Source: Diospyros lotus
Taxonomy: Eukaryota; Streptophyta; Magnoliopsida; Ericales; Ebenaceae
Reading direction: 5' to 3'
Length of the DNA stretch: 64,000 nt
NCBI RefSeq assembly: GCF_014633365.1
Contig: NC_068347.1
Span: forward strand, 18,126,433 to 18,190,432
A program made the position numbers and the translations under genes. This document shows positions 43,256 to 56,665 of the stretch, one piece after another. The notes under the pieces were generated by a model that was not told the origin of the DNA, ran no database searches, and saw nothing but the letters and a program-made list of their open reading frames with translations. How positions within the stretch are numbered: position 1 is the stretch's first letter; each line of letters opens with the position of its first letter.

Positions 43256-45235
43256 GGGGATCAATGATGTTCTTGATGCGCCAAACAACAAAATGTGATG
43301 TTCAATTTGAAATATAAAAATTTAAAATATTTTATAGAAAAATTGTGTAAAAATAATCAAAATTACAAAAAATATAAGTGGAATTTAAAGTAGCTATAGG
43401 ACCCTAATATTATTTTTCACTTAGGTAATATTTGTTAAAATGAATAAGATAATATTGTATCAAGATAAAACTATAATATTTAATTAAGATATGAAATTGT
43501 CAAGATAAGACTGATAAGTATTTCAAAAATTTTATCAAATTATTTGTTAAATTGTTTAGAATACATTAAAAGACATATTGGTAATTTTTTTTTATCTGTA
43601 ACATTTAAGATAAATTTATCTCTTCTATCTCTAGATACGGGAGAGATAAATTTATCTGAATAATTTTAGATAAAAAATTATGTATATTTTAATAATTATC
43701 AAATAAATTTATCTAGAAATAATCAAGATAATATTTTTTATATTTCATTTCTTTTAATTCATATCTTAAGTAATAAATAAATATAATTTAAACTTTAACA
43801 AGAGAAGTTGAGGAAGATGGTATACAGGGGGTCCGAGACAGCATCACATTGCATGACATTTGTCACACACACACGACACGAGCTTACCAAATTCTACGCG
43901 TCCGTTACGGCCGGCGAATCTACTCCACGTGACCTGCCACTGCCACTGCAACTTCTAAGCTTATATTCCAAGGTTACAGGGAACTATTTTTAACTTTTCC
44001 CATTTTTTCTCCTCAAATAGTCAAATTTTGATGACCATAAATAATAGTCTTATATAATTGTCATAATCTATTCCAACTTGTACCAAACAACACTATTTTT
44101 TTAGCACCAAGGGAGCGCTTGACAACTATTATTTTTTATTCATAATATGTGTTTATATAATCTATTATATATTAAAAAGTAAATTACATATGTTCGAGCT
44201 GATGTGATTTAGATTATTTGTGCACGAACACCTTATAATTTAAAAATTTCTCTAGAGATCCTTATCATTTACTTGTCCATTCTCTCGCTCAATTTAAATT
44301 TTTTTTGTAAATAAGATACTCAGACAAAAAAATTAAGTAACAGAGATTAATAGAAATATTTTTAAATCACGTGAATTTAAAAATATCCTTGAATAGGGTG
44401 TTTTGAGTTAAAAAATGAAAATTTTAAATACCTTTAAAGATATTTTTAAACTAACAATATTAATAATTAAAGTAATTGTTATGAAAGATGTAGTATATAG
44501 TAATTGTTAGGTGAATTAGATACATGGTGATGGTAGTCATAAAAGTTAGGCGAGTAGCATACCTCTTGAGTTCAGTAAGTGGCGGAGGAGGGCTTTTAAT
44601 TTATTAATTAATTAATTAATTAGATGGGATAAAATGAATATGAATGTTTGACTATTAATTACTTAAGTTGCGTGTAGAATAAAATCGCATGGTCAGAGCC
44701 AATTAGCTTAGGACAGAGAATACAATTTTATTGATTGGCAATTAGTGCATTTGCATGGCAAAAGTTGGGGAATGATTGATGTCAAGGTCGCTTTAGGCTT
44801 TAGTCTGATTGAAAGCCCTTTTTAGTTGAATGGATACATTTGTTAAGGTCGCTTTTGAATGGAAGAGAACTGGGTAGAATAGGTGGGTGGTCCCATCCCA
44901 TCGATCCGTGTTGAATGGAAACACTCGTTGTTATCTCTAATGCACGAAAACGATTCAAATACGTGTTCTAGCGTTTTTGAGATATTTTTTGTTTCGAAAA
45001 CATAAAAGAAGGCCCAAAACGTTTTTCGAACTATTTTTATATGTTTTGGGAGCATTTCGCAATTAAAGAAAACTTTCAAAAACAAATTTTCAATCCAACG
45101 ATCAAATCCGATTAGAGATGGAAGACTAGCATATATGTTATATTTTTAATTCTTCACATTCTCTTTAGTCTTTACTCACACAGTCTTTAGCTCTAATTTC
45201 GTCTAACCTTTGAGGTTAGAAATTCGAATTAGAAG
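43256..45235. other. AT-rich intergenic DNA
   Basis: No supported gene. A GC-richer patch at 43808-43985 holds a CA run and a CACGTGAC motif. This could be a promoter or UTR fragment, but nothing follows it. There is a TTAA-type microsatellite at 44598-44622. Near 43240-43450 the ends ACGTTACCTAAG and CACTTAGGTAA form a small inverted repeat. Confidence 0.4.
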
Positions 45236-45620
45236 ATTGCCTCAAACCTCTCGTCGTCGTTCTCACTCTCACGTTTATCAATTGTCGTCGTCGATTTTCG
45301 ACAGTTGCTCGATGCTCATATCGTCATCAATTCGAGCCTCAATCTTTTTTTCGTTTTCACGCAGTTACACCCGTTGTCATCAATATTGTTCCTTCTCACT
45401 GTCAATTGCTTGGTGCTTGTGCCGCCATTGATTCGAACATTGATCCTCTCTCCATTCTCACGCAAGCACTTCAAGACTTTTGTCGTCGATGTTGTTCCCT
45501 TCCACCATCGGTGTTGATTGCTTAGTGATTGTGCCACCGTCGATTTGGTTGCTCGATAATCGATGCTCGATTGCTCTCTCTTGTTGCCATCAATTTGGTT
45601 GCTCAGTGCTTGGCTCATTG
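45236..45620. repeat. CGTC/CATCG-rich low-complexity region
   Basis: Imperfect repetition of CGTC-, CATCG- and 'gttgctcg'-like words. Open frames in several directions (45210-45618) are an effect of this repetition and are not treated as genes. A similar stretch occurs at 48800-49250. Confidence 0.5.
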
Positions 45621-46166
45621 TGAATGATTCATATATTTTATATTAAAAGATATATTTATAAAAAAATTCTATATTTTTTAATTTATATTTTATCCCACAT
45701 TTCAACTTTTACTTTTTTTAAAAAAAAATATCATTTTCTTATTTTTATTTTGTATTAAAAATATTTTTCATTTTTATTTTCATGCAACCTAACTGATTGC
45801 TGATTCTTATATATATTTTCATGTAATTTCTCTCCCAAACACATTCTTAGTCAAATCTTATGTCACCATTAAACACTAGAATATTTTTTTAAAAAAAAAT
45901 TTTAGGCCTATTAGTACGGAAAATTCAAATATTTTCACATTTTTTTTGATTTTATCAAAAAATTTTAATTTTAACAATAAGGTCCCGATTTGATCAATTA
46001 ATTACAATTTTATCCACAACCTGGATCCAATTCGATAGGCTTCCACGACCCGCGAACGTGGTATGTCACATGTCATTTTAAAACATTATGATTGAGCCCT
46101 ACATGCACACATATAAAAAAATAAAAAATAAAATAATGTTAAATATATATATGTTATATATATATT

Positions 46167-48768
46167 TGTAAATGCTCTAAACCCAATCAGATTGTGCATG
46201 TTGTACACTAATAATTGCAATCATATTTCTTATTGAATAAAGAGTTATTCAATTTCACAAGAAGTCGTTCTATCTGGTCCGATTTGTCGACCCGTCGGCC
46301 AGCCCCTACAAGGTACTCCGATGCTCAAGTCAGTGAACGAGTAAGTAAGAATGTAGAGTATTAACAAGTTGGCATGGAAAAACATACCATGGCTCTCACA
46401 AAAACTGGCTGATATATAGGAGGGGATGAGATCTCCTTTAGCTTGGGTTGTACGCCTGTAAGTGATAAGACAGAATAAACGGTACCGGCAAGAACGCCCA
46501 TGCAACAACAAGGCGCCGACGGGACCCTTATTAATGAGGATGAGATCTAAGGTAAACGCTCGAAAACCCAGACGTAGTTGTAATGATGCTATTGCAAGGG
46601 GCCAGGATAGGATTGACATGGGCCGAGAGAATGAGGCCAAATTGGGCCTGAATGGCCCAGTTGGGGCGACCCCTAGTTAGCTTATATTCTCTGGCATATG
46701 ACCCTCTCGTCGTGCGAGCTGATCAACTAGGCCGACAAACTTGCAAGAATTGCTGGGAGCTTCCTCGAAGTGTAGTTGGGAGCTTGCTCGGATAGGGTGG
46801 TGACCTAGGGGTATTCCTGGGAGCTTGCTTTGACCTGTGATCTGAGCTTGGGCTCCGGCAATGTATGAGCTCGCTTCAGCGAACTCAGCTCGAGGTCTAC
46901 TGGACCCCATGCGATTGGGACGGCCCGCTGCTTTGAGCCCTACCCGTAAAGAATAGAACGAGAAATACCCGTAACATATATATTTGTAGGTGCTCTAAAC
47001 CCAATCAGATTGGACATGTTGTATACTGATAATTGCAATCATATTTATTATTGAATAAAGAGTTATTCAATTTCACAAAAAGTTGTTCTATTAGTTTTTT
47101 GTTATTATTGTAATAACCGGATGAAACTAGATAAAAATCCATATGATATATATTGTGATTAATTTATAAAGATATGAAATGATACATCACAGTTTGTAAA
47201 TATCATTAAACATCCCAAGTCGTAATAATGTAAAGAATGGACATTGATAATTGCAGTAAGACTTGTATGTGTTATGTTTTTGCTATCTGATAACATTGGG
47301 GGTCTCACACCCATAGGCATAAGAATGCCTAGATAAGTAGATAAGGGACCAATATTGGAGAACATGTCACTAGACATGACTCTCCATAAGAATTCATTTT
47401 AATTATATGTTGATAGAATTCTCATAAGATATGGACGTAACCAATCTTTGGACCTGAGGTTGTCATGGTCATCTCATAAGAAGATCGATATGCTTTGACA
47501 TCATTACGACAGACCTAAATAAAGGCTGCACATGGGCGATCGTTGGGCATATCGTGAGACTTATGGCGATTAGTGCATAACCAATATGAGACTCGTCTAT
47601 CCCTTGAAAGATGATGATGTATCTAAGACGTCTTCAATGGATACATAACCATGGTGAAATAGATCAATAAGGAGTTATTGATTCACTTTCTATTGAGTGA
47701 TGATATTCGGAGGATCGAAGAAAATTCATGTGACATAATCAAGCAACACATCACCATGCTTGAGATCATAGAAGATACATTAACAAGATGATCGAATTAC
47801 ATGATAACTATGCTCGTGAATGGTTGTTTACTGATGAATCCTGTTGAATAATTAGGTAGCTATGATGCTTTGCTAGAGACCAATCTTGTCTTATGTGTTA
47901 GTACCGACACATTACAAACATATTCGGAACAACTTCTTGCTGAAGTGTCCCATTTAACCATACGTCTGCTCTTCTGGTTATTATGAAAAAAGAACAAATA
48001 GACGTAATGACGTCGATTTGATAAGGGATCATCATAAAAGAAAGTGTTTCCTAAAATGACAATTGATTAAATTAGAAATGAGTTTTTAATTTAATAAATT
48101 CTTATATTTGTTGGAGTGTCAAATAAGAAATAAAATATATATATTTGGGCTAAATAGAATATTTGGTTTAAATATTAAATTAATTATTATATTTAGACTA
48201 AATTGGATTTTGACTAAATATTTTATTTAAACTTATAATTAGATTTGAGTCATTTAATTAAGTTTCTAATTGGACTAAAATAAAACCATTTAATTAAGTT
48301 CCTAGTTGGACTAGGATAAAAAGACTGATCCATATCCATTAGGGTTTAGGAAACCCTATGAGGCCTTGCTCCTCTATAAATACTCCTTCAGGGGTTGCCC
48401 AAATTATGAATGTTTGTGTGATTTTTCAAAAGTTGAAAAAATAGTCATTCACTCTTTTCCATTTCCTTCAGTATTGATTTGAAATGAGCAGGTTCTTTTT
48501 GTCCATACACAAGCCACGAAAAGGTGAAGGAGCTAGCACTCATATTTCGCTCTCTTCCCTAAAGGACGCATGTTGCATATCACGAGTCAGAGGCAAGATA
48601 CTTGGACAACTCGAATCCACGAACGACTCGAAAATCTAAATGTTAAATTTATTTTATTATGTATGTGAATGTCTTGATTTCGACATTAATCTAATCGTCG
48701 GAATTTGGGTAAAGTTCAAATTTTTTGAACTACACTGTTTATCCCGTAGCGATCTTGATTTATTTTCA
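46167..48768 (+). mobile_element. Long LTR-like sequence E (non-coding)
   Basis: It starts TGTA(A/G)(A/G)TGCTCTAAACCC and may end ATTTATTTTCA at 48768, where AT-dinucleotide sequence resumes on both sides. It has a TATA-like box (CTATAAATAC, about 48373-48382). No open frame of note. This suits a solo LTR of a large-LTR retrotransposon without coding capacity. Its first 107 bp occur twice, at 46167-46273 and 46985-47091, on either side of a D-family solo LTR. Confidence 0.5.
46271..46976 (-). mobile_element. Truncated solo LTR of the element D family
   Basis: Reverse complement of D's LTR. On the minus strand it begins TGTTACGGGTATTTCTCG (46976). It shares 'cgacgggacccttattaatg' and 'tctggtccgatttgt'-type landmarks with 37280-38032. 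The last 45 or so bases of the LTR are missing on the left. It shows that the D family is repeated in this genome. Confidence 0.75.
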
Positions 48769-49515
48769 ATATATATATATATATATATGTATATAGAGAA
48801 AGAAGTAAGTGGGTGGAGGACGATGACAGTGACGAAGGAGGACGGTGATGGCGACAGCTATTACAACGAACGACGACGGTGATGACTGATCTAGAAACTG
48901 GAGGCGACAATTGATCTGGGCTTCCTCATACTCCCTGTGATGACGACGATCGATCTGGGCTTCCTCCTACTCAAGGTCACCTCATAGAAAGCGACCGACG
49001 AACTTCTACTTTTTGCCGACAGACGTCGTCATTTATCGATTGCCTAGCCCTCGTCGTTGATTGCTTAAGTCGGCCCCATTGACGTCAATGATCGGACATC
49101 AAGCTTCCAGATTCGGCCTTCTTCTAGATTAGCCTCCATCACCATCTCTAGCTTCTAAATCGATCGTCGCCTCAAGCCCAACATCGTCACCTGTTGCCGT
49201 CCTCCGTCATCGTCATCCCCGTCCTTTGCCTACCTTCCTTTGTAAATATATCTATAACACACACACATATATATAACATATATTTAATATTATTTTATTA
49301 TTTTACACATGTGCATGTGGGTCCACTTAAAATGTTTTAAAATGTCAAGTGACCTATCACATCAACGGGTCTTAGATGTCTTTCGAATTAGATTTGGATC
49401 TTGAATAAAATTATAATTAATTGATCAAATCGAGACTTTATTGTTAAAATTAAAATTTTTAAATAGAATCACAAAAAACCTTAAATTTTTCATGTTAATA
49501 ATCCTAATTTTTATC

Positions 49516-50415
49516 GTTTTAATCTAACTTTCCTACTTTGTACTTGTCTCCTCCAATCTTGTGAGTTGACATGTAAGTGTGAGAGATAAAAGTACGGTAT
49601 TTTATTTGATATTTTTTAAAGTACAACCACTAAATTGCTTCTAAATTTAATAGTATGATGCCATATTTGAATTTTTTAGAACTACCGTGGCCAAATTGAT
49701 ATGGAAGTGGGAGCTAGTGACTTATTTGGTAATTTATCCTTTTGAAAAAGTACTATAAATGTAATATTTTTTTATAACTACATATTATTTTAATGTATAA
49801 TTATCAAAAAGCTAATTTATTTATTTTTAATTTAATATTATTGGAATTGGCGTTATTGTTATTGCGCCAAAGTTGAGACGCCCATGGAATAGCAATTAGG
49901 CCTTCGTTTTAATTTAAATTTTATTTTCATACATACAAATATGTATCAAATTAGTGACAACACTTTGTTGCAATTAGTGCTTTAATATCCTTAAAAACAA
50001 CTTTATAAAAAATTAATTTAAGAACGCTTAGTGTCAAGTTGATGTGATAAGATTTGTACCCTCAACCAAATACGTTCGTAAATGTTTAGGGTTTAGGGTG
50101 TAAATTATAAAAATATTATAACTAAGTGCAACATTAAAATAGAAAATTAATTTAAAGTCATATTATCAAGAATCTCAAACGGGCCATATTTTGTCTCCCA
50201 ATCAATTGGGCAACCTTACATTTCAACAAAAAATTTATTGATAGCGTTTTTGGTCCCCACATTTGAATTCATGAATCTTAAGACGCAAAATCTCTTGAAT
50301 ATTAGTGAAATTAGAAATTAAACTTATTATGTCAGATAAGATTCACAAAAAATTAAAAGAAAAATTCAGAACCCTTTTGCCATTAATGACCACCTCAATT
50401 CATGTATCGTAGAGT
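49516..50415. other. AT-rich intergenic DNA
   Basis: No supported gene or repeat. It contains a two-unit TTTAGGG telomere-box-like motif at 50085-50099. Confidence 0.55.
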
Positions 50416-50420
50416 GAGTA

Positions 50421-51590
50421 TGTTAGGAAATCGCGATCGTTCAGTCGACGCATTTGATCCCGTTTGCTTTCAATTCGCAAAGATGCAAACGCGAACTCCT
50501 CTAAATTAGTCCACACGATCAGTCATTTTCACAACATCCCAAGTCGTGCTAGCAATCTTGGACGTTTTGAGAGAAAACGAAAATTTTTCCTTTTTTTTTT
50601 CATGTTTAGAAGTGGCATATTTATAGAGCACAAAACTATAATAATGTCATAACAAAACCCTAAATGTTTTAAGGCCGGACCCTAATCACATTGGGTCGGT
50701 TCTCTCCTTTAATTGTGAACTAAGCTCGATCAAAGTGTATGACCTATTAGGTCCACCATTAGACTAGATGTAGAACCCAACTCTATTGGGCTACTTTAGG
50801 GCCCAACTTATTGGTCTAATTTAAACACATCTCATGGACTTCTTAATTAAACTCTTTAATTAATAATTTTAAGACTAATCAAATTAATTCTAAAATCTCT
50901 ACATATCATGGTTAACGTCTAAGAACATGTTATGAATACCTAACTAATGATAAAATATACGCGGACATTTTCAATTACAATTAACATGTGATAAAATCCT
51001 TTATTAATATTTATAAGCTTTCATATATGACAAGGTCATGGCTAGTGATAGTTTGTTAACGGTTCCTTTAGAATCGAAACAGCACAAAGGCGTAATCAGT
51101 CAAATATAAGACTATCATAATGTCTCAAGTCTAAGAACCAGTCTGCACAATTGCAACACAAGAATTTCAATTCGACATTGAACAATAACTATTAGGAATT
51201 TTGTAGCGAGTAAGTTCAGTGTACTTATTCTTTTAATAAGCACCCACATATATGCACTAGTGTCCTCACACCAATGTCCATGAAATAAGACATTTTCGTG
51301 ATTAAGCATGCATCATATGTTCTAGTCTATCCAAGTTATTAATGTCCATTCTTTCTTAATAACTTATGAATAGGAATATTTAAGATCAAGACTTATAAGA
51401 AATATATTTCATGATCGTTATCTTTATGTATGACCATATTCTATGAGTCTATTTGTCAAGTACGATAATCATTAATGACAAATAAAATATAATACCTTTA
51501 TAATAACAATGAATTGAATAAAAAGAATCACAATAAAAAGTATGATCTTTTATATAAAATATAATTGACTTATATGGCATAACACTAACA
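50421..51590 (-). mobile_element. Solo LTR S2 (1.17 kb)
   Basis: TGTTAGG...CTAACA ends, with flanks gagta (50416-50420) and gagtc (51591-51595), a 4-of-5 target duplication. A minus-strand TATAAATA at 50618-50625 supports minus orientation. The sequence inside is non-coding. Size and ends suit a retrotransposon LTR, and the family is not recognised. Confidence 0.68.
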
Positions 51591-51595
51591 GAGTC

Positions 51596-54354
51596 AACGT
51601 TGGGGAAAGGGTGAAATTTTAAATTGTGTAATTTGGTATGGAATGTATAAGAATTAATCTAATGAGAGGGACTTCTTGCATTTAAATTGGAGAACGTCAT
51701 TAGACCACCATTTTGGATCTAACACATTACATTGATAGTAAGCCTAAACCTAATCACCTTTTCAGTGCTTTGGTATGCTCTGTCCCATAATTCACAGGTG
51801 CTTATTGAATGCACATGGGCCTGATTGAGGCATCTTCCTCTCTCAAAAGAAATTGATAATACCATAAAAGAAAACACACCCTTCATCAATTATTTATAAA
51901 CATCTCATTATATGGGAGTTAGAGAAGATATTTTTAATGGGTGTGGGACCAAATTCAAAGTTCAACATGTGATTCCGAATCGCTACCAAAACGCCCGGCC
52001 CACGTTACCAACCCCTAAAGAAACACATCCGAACACTATTTGTCATCTCCAATAAGCAATGGGCTCGAACAACATTATGGCCCCCAAAACATTGACTATG
52101 ATCGTTATTTTTCTATCAAAAAAAGATATAGACTAGCATGATTTATTTAGGGATGTGACCAATCTCGTGACAGTCCTAGAAGTTGACATATAAAGAGATT
52201 AGATATTGCCTAAAAATGATATGAATATTTTTTCAAATCCACTTTCTTGATCTACTTATATCTTGTAGTTTTTTCATCTGTCGGCATCCCGGGACTTAAC
52301 TATATATCAAAAGGGTTACATTGAAAACCACCCAAGATAATTTTATTTTCTATTATTTATTGTTGTAGGCACAACTTCTAGTTGACATCTCTAATTAACT
52401 TACGACGACATATTAGGCATGATTTCACATCACTAAAAACTTTATTTTTATTACATAAAATGAATTTTTTATAATTTAAAATAGTTATTATAAAGACACA
52501 AATTATACGCAGAATTTTTATAAAAATGGGATAATTCATATGATATGTTTTTCCACAAAAAATAAAGATTTTAAATCCAAATTTAAGCATGTCCTTTTCA
52601 CAAAGAGTTGAGTCTCCGCAAGGGCCTTAAAATGTACAACGAACGTCTTCTGAGGTTGGAGGCCCAACTTCCTTCTTCTTGGGCCGGCCCATTAGAGTTC
52701 TACAACAGGCTGGAAACGAACTGGGCCTTGCGGATAATGCCTTTTCAACAATTTAATCACCCATTTTGTTACTCTTCTACCAATTTGAATCACAGTTTCT
52801 ATAGAAGAGTCCCAAGTGAGAGTAATTTTGAACGACTTGAAAATATTTTTATTTGTTTATTTGTACTTTTCCTTTGTAGGAAACTTGTGACGCTTCAAAG
52901 TTTTAGAGAATTTTGAAATGTTAATTTATGAGAAAAATTATTCAAATGGATGCGTGTCGTAAAAATAAGATGAAAAATAAAAAATCTAATTATATTCAAA
53001 CACAAGAGATTTTTACGTGAAAAACCCTAATAGAAAAAAATCATGTCTGTCAAGATGACAGAAGAAAAAAATATCATTGTGTAGTAAAATTTACAACTAC
53101 AAATCTCAATATTCTTTCTCTAAAGACAAATCCTAATCACATTCAATTCTTATCTCTCAGTGGTCTCTCACAAGTGTAAATAATTTACACATATTGAATA
53201 ACAAGCCAAACATCCTATTTATATATTATTTTCCTTATTTACTAAGCCTAATGTTTTCTTGCCTAACAAGAAGTAGAAGCTGACTAGAAAATAAAATTAC
53301 AAACTAAATAGGAAACCAACTAGGAATAGGAAACACACTTATTAGGAAATTTTGAAGACAAATTAGGATTTTTCAATGAAAATCCCAAAAACGTAATCGA
53401 TGAATAAATTACAAATTTTGATAGTAGTGAAATTATCAAGTTTTTTAAAGATTTTGGAGTACAAAATTTTAGGAGAAAAATCATTAAATGAATCGTCTAA
53501 TAATTTAGTTAAAAATTTGGGTGTTAGTGAAATTATCAAATTTTATGGAATTTTTGTAGAGCTAATTTTGAAGGGAAAATTTGTTAAATGGGTTTTAATG
53601 ATGATTATTCAAAAATTTTAAAGTACTGGAAAGAAATTAAGTTGATATTAGACATAGTAGTGTCTTTGATCAAGATGGTAGGTCAGTATATAAACATATA
53701 AATGTGAAATAAGAATAGGAATATATATATATATGTATGTATATTTGATCAAAGATATTAGTAAAAAGGTGGATATATGCACATATATATATATTGATAT
53801 AGAAAGAAATTATATAAAAAATAATAATTATAAAGCTTGGCCAAGTAGTAATTGGTTGGTCAGGACATGGTAAGTGCTTGGCCTAGCTAAGCACCTAACC
53901 CTCTGTGGCAGCAGCGTTATTCGTCGCAAGGGGCTAAAAATAGGTCTCTTTCTCTCAGGCTTTTCATTTGGAGATTGAGTATGTTAATTGGGGAGATTAC
54001 AACAATAATGATAATTATGGAGAATAAGTACAATACTTAAAAATAAAATAATAATAATAACAAATAATTTTTTATACAAAAAACCTTCAACTTGTAGAAC
54101 GCTTGAAACACAATATCAATTGTTTTCCTAAGAACGAAATTAGTCATTCTTCCACTTTGAGTTTGCTGTGAGGATTTATCAAATTGTTTTAGCGGATATA
54201 ACAAGTCTTTAAATTTCTTCACTAAGCAAAAGTGAAGAAACTAGTTTTGGAGTAATAGAAAGAGTTTTGATTTTCCTCGACTAAAACAAAATTTGTGTTT
54301 CAAATGTATTTTACTTGTCTCTAATTTTCAGAATTGTTTTGATATATATAGATA
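51596..54354. other. AT-rich intergenic DNA
   Basis: No supported gene. The open frame at 52608-52916 (plus) overlaps a GGCCCAA/TTGGGCC-type palindromic patch and has no domain. AT and GTAT microsatellites lie near 53720-53800. The stretch 52930-53400 resembles LTR flank sequence in style only. Confidence 0.45.
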
Positions 54355-54570
54355 AGATAGTTAGAAATTTTAAAAAAGAAACAACCTTTCAAAATTTTAG
54401 TTAGAAAGTTGAAAGGAAATAATTCTTTTTTGAAATGAAACAATCTTTCAAAATTTAGTTAGAGTTATGAAAGGAAATAACATTTTTTTTAAAGGAAACA
54501 ACCTTTCAAAATTTGAGACTAAAGTAGTTAGAATTTTAAAAGGGTACAACCTTTCAATATTTGATCATTT
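54355..54570. repeat. Imperfect tandem repeat, four copies of about 60 bp
   Basis: Each copy has AACAA(C/T)CTTTCAAAATTT followed by 'agttag' and 'gaaagg(a/g)aa'. Copies start near 54380, 54438, 54496 and 54545. Confidence 0.65.
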
Positions 54571-54608
54571 AAGAATTGTTTAATTTATTTTGAAGAACTT
54601 AAAATTGT

Positions 54609-55281
54609 GTTCTCTTTATTATTTTTAGTTTTCAATTTTCTAAAACAATGAAAATGCGTTTACTTTATTATTTTTAAAAATGTATTTTTGAAAATAAGAA
54701 AAAAATTTGTAAAGAAAACCCAAAACAATAAAATTTTGTTTTGGTTGTTTTCGGTTAAAATAATCTCTAAATCCAAAATATGGAAAATACAATCTATTTT
54801 TCTTGTGTTGGTTCTAAAAAAAAAAGAAAAACAAATTATTCTTAAATTTTAAAAATAAAATTATATATTTATTTAAATTTTAAAAAATATAATATATCTA
54901 TATTATAATTAAAAATATAGGATAACATGTAGTATATTATTAAGTATATTACACATATTATGTATAATAATATTTAATATAAATTATCACTCAGATGTCA
55001 GTAATTTATTAATTAAATTTATTATTTTATTTTAATAATAAAATTTTATTAAAAATAGTTAATTTTATCATTTAATAATCAAATTCATTAAAGAAAATAT
55101 CATAAAATATTTTTTCTCAAAATTCTAAAGTAAATGCGTTTTTTAATTTTCTGTTTTAAGAAATAATTTTTTAAAATAACAAAAAGAATAAATTTTTAGT
55201 TTTCTGAAAATAGATTATCAAAACAAAAAACTGAAAATAAATTTAAAACTTAAAATTAAAAATTAAAAACGTAAAGAGAAC
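54609..55281. repeat. AT-rich inverted-repeat element (MITE candidate)
   Basis: GTTCTCTTTA at 54609 is matched by TAAAGAGAAC at 55272-55281, with similar flanking text (ATTTTTAGTTTTC and its inverse). The interior is very AT-rich. A target duplication is not clear. Confidence 0.4.
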
Positions 55282-55396
55282 ATAGCCTAAATTTCTAACA
55301 GTTCCCCATTTGTTCAAATATAAATTAAGACCCTAATTGAAGAATATCAAAACATGTTTATGCATAAAATAATATATCTTTCAATTTGAATATTAC

Positions 55397-55592
55397 TAAC
55401 AAATTCTCTTGGTATGGTTTTTGTTATGTGGATTGTTAGTTTGTTATTAGGGACGGTTGGGGTAATTAATTATTTTAGTTTGGAAAGTTAGTTAAGAGCA
55501 TAGCATCCATATTAGCGCTTGCATTTAAGCTATGATCAACTCATATTTGCAATAAGATTTACGAGGTATTCTTTTCACTCTTTGTTTCAATA
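55397..55592 (+). repeat. 5' LTR of element F
   Basis: 196 bp, TAACAAATTC...TTTCAATA. It contains about 13 bases (near 55409-55421) absent from the 3' copy. Confidence 0.8.
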
Positions 55593-55609
55593 TGGTATTA
55601 GAGTGATAG
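55593..55609 (+). other. Primer binding site of element F
   Basis: TGGTATTAGAGTGATAG, one change from TGGTATCAGAG of the initiator-Met primer site, with no gap after the LTR. Confidence 0.8.
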
Positions 55610-55785
55610 CTTACTTCCTCCTCATTGACTTTTATCGTGATATCCTCCCTATTCTTTTTCGGCGGCCATGACGGCCCTTGCATTCTTCCTTATTCGAAGT
55701 TTGCATACTCGTGATTATTCTAAACTTTATGTTTGTCCATATTTGTCCTATGGTGACATCAATTCTAGATCTGAATTCCTCGTTA

Positions 55786-56665
55786 ATGAGCAATTCAGCT
55801 ATTGACGATGGATCAAGTCCTTACTTTCTGTATCATTTTGATAGCCCCAACATGCTTCTGATTTCTCAACCGCTGACAGGAGGCACTTATGCTTTGTGGA
55901 GTCACGCAATGATGATCGCATTATTGGTAAAGAATAAGCTAGGGTTTGTTAATGACTCAATTCCTCGACCATCTAATGATGATCCTCTTCTTAACGCTTG
56001 GATAAAAAATAACAATGTTGTTATATTTTGGATCTTGAATTCTGTGTCTAAGGAGATTTTTGCAAGTGTGATTTATTTTGAATCCACTCATGGCATATGG
56101 ATTAACCTTAAGGAAGGTATCAACATAGTAATGGACCTAGTATATTCCAACTTAGGCGAGAATTGATGAACTTAACACAGGGACAATTATTTGTAACTGC
56201 TTACTTCACCAAACTTAAAATCATTTAGGAAGAACTTAGTAACTATAAGCCTATGTGCTCGTGTGGAAGATGTTCTTGTGGTGGTACTAAAGCCCTAGCA
56301 GATCATTACCAAACATAATATGTAATGTCCTTCTTAATGGGATTAAACAACTCCTATGTACAAGATAGAGGTCAATTGCTGCTTATAGACTCAATCCTTC
56401 CGATTAACAAAGTATTTGCACTAATTACTCAAGAAGAAAATAAAAAAATGTTCTTAATTCTGCTAGTGGTTCTGATTCTGTTATATTCTCTGTTAAGTAT
56501 GATGCAAGTAAGCTTAGTCATGGTAGATTTCAGAAGAGAGAACGACCTATATACACTCATTGTGGGTACAATGGGCATACTATAGATAAGTGTTACAAAC
56601 TACATGGTTATCCTTAGAGATATAAGCCTAAATAGTAGAACAACCCTAGCCAGATAAACTCTAAT
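55786..56665 (+). pseudogene. Element F gag (broken, 5' part)
   Basis: The likely start is the ATG at 55786 (MSNSAIDDGSSPYFLYHF). Copia-type gag text follows: LLISQPLTGGTYALWSHAMMIAL, LVKNKLGFVNDSIPRPSNDDPLLNAWIKNNNVVIFWILNSVSKEIFASVIY. A frame change near 56110 and stops at 56166 and 56226 break it. 56325-56585 continues with FLMGLNNSYVQDRGQLLLID, and CYKLHGYP follows. The solo LTR at 56666 splits its end. Confidence 0.8.

Larger units (their letters stand above)
45905..49515. mobile_element. Long inverted-repeat element with LTR insertions inside
   Basis: 45905-46165 and the reverse complement of about 49253-49515 match by eye along about 260 bp. Shared blocks are AAAATTTTAATTTTAACAATAA, 'gatttgatcaattaatta' and 'cattttaaaacatt'. 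Long terminal inverted repeats of this size suit a Mutator-like non-autonomous element. The unique interior left after removing LTR material is about 48769-49252 (a GACGACG-rich stretch). I cannot read a target duplication and no transposase is present. Confidence 0.5.

Noticed and set aside
45210..45618. Open frames on both strands in the CGTC-rich region
   Set aside because: They come from triplet-like repetition. Codon context and domain content give no support.
48640..48910. Overlapping frames near the AT microsatellite at 48769-48789
   Set aside because: They contain runs of Tyr-Ile from the AT repeat and no domain.
50085..50099. TTTAGGG twice in a row
   Set aside because: Two telomere-type units in AT-rich DNA are common by chance and are too short for an interstitial telomere.
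52608..52916. 103-codon frame as a host gene
   Set aside because: No domain. It overlaps a GGCCCAA-type palindromic patch and ends in low-complexity hydrophobic text.
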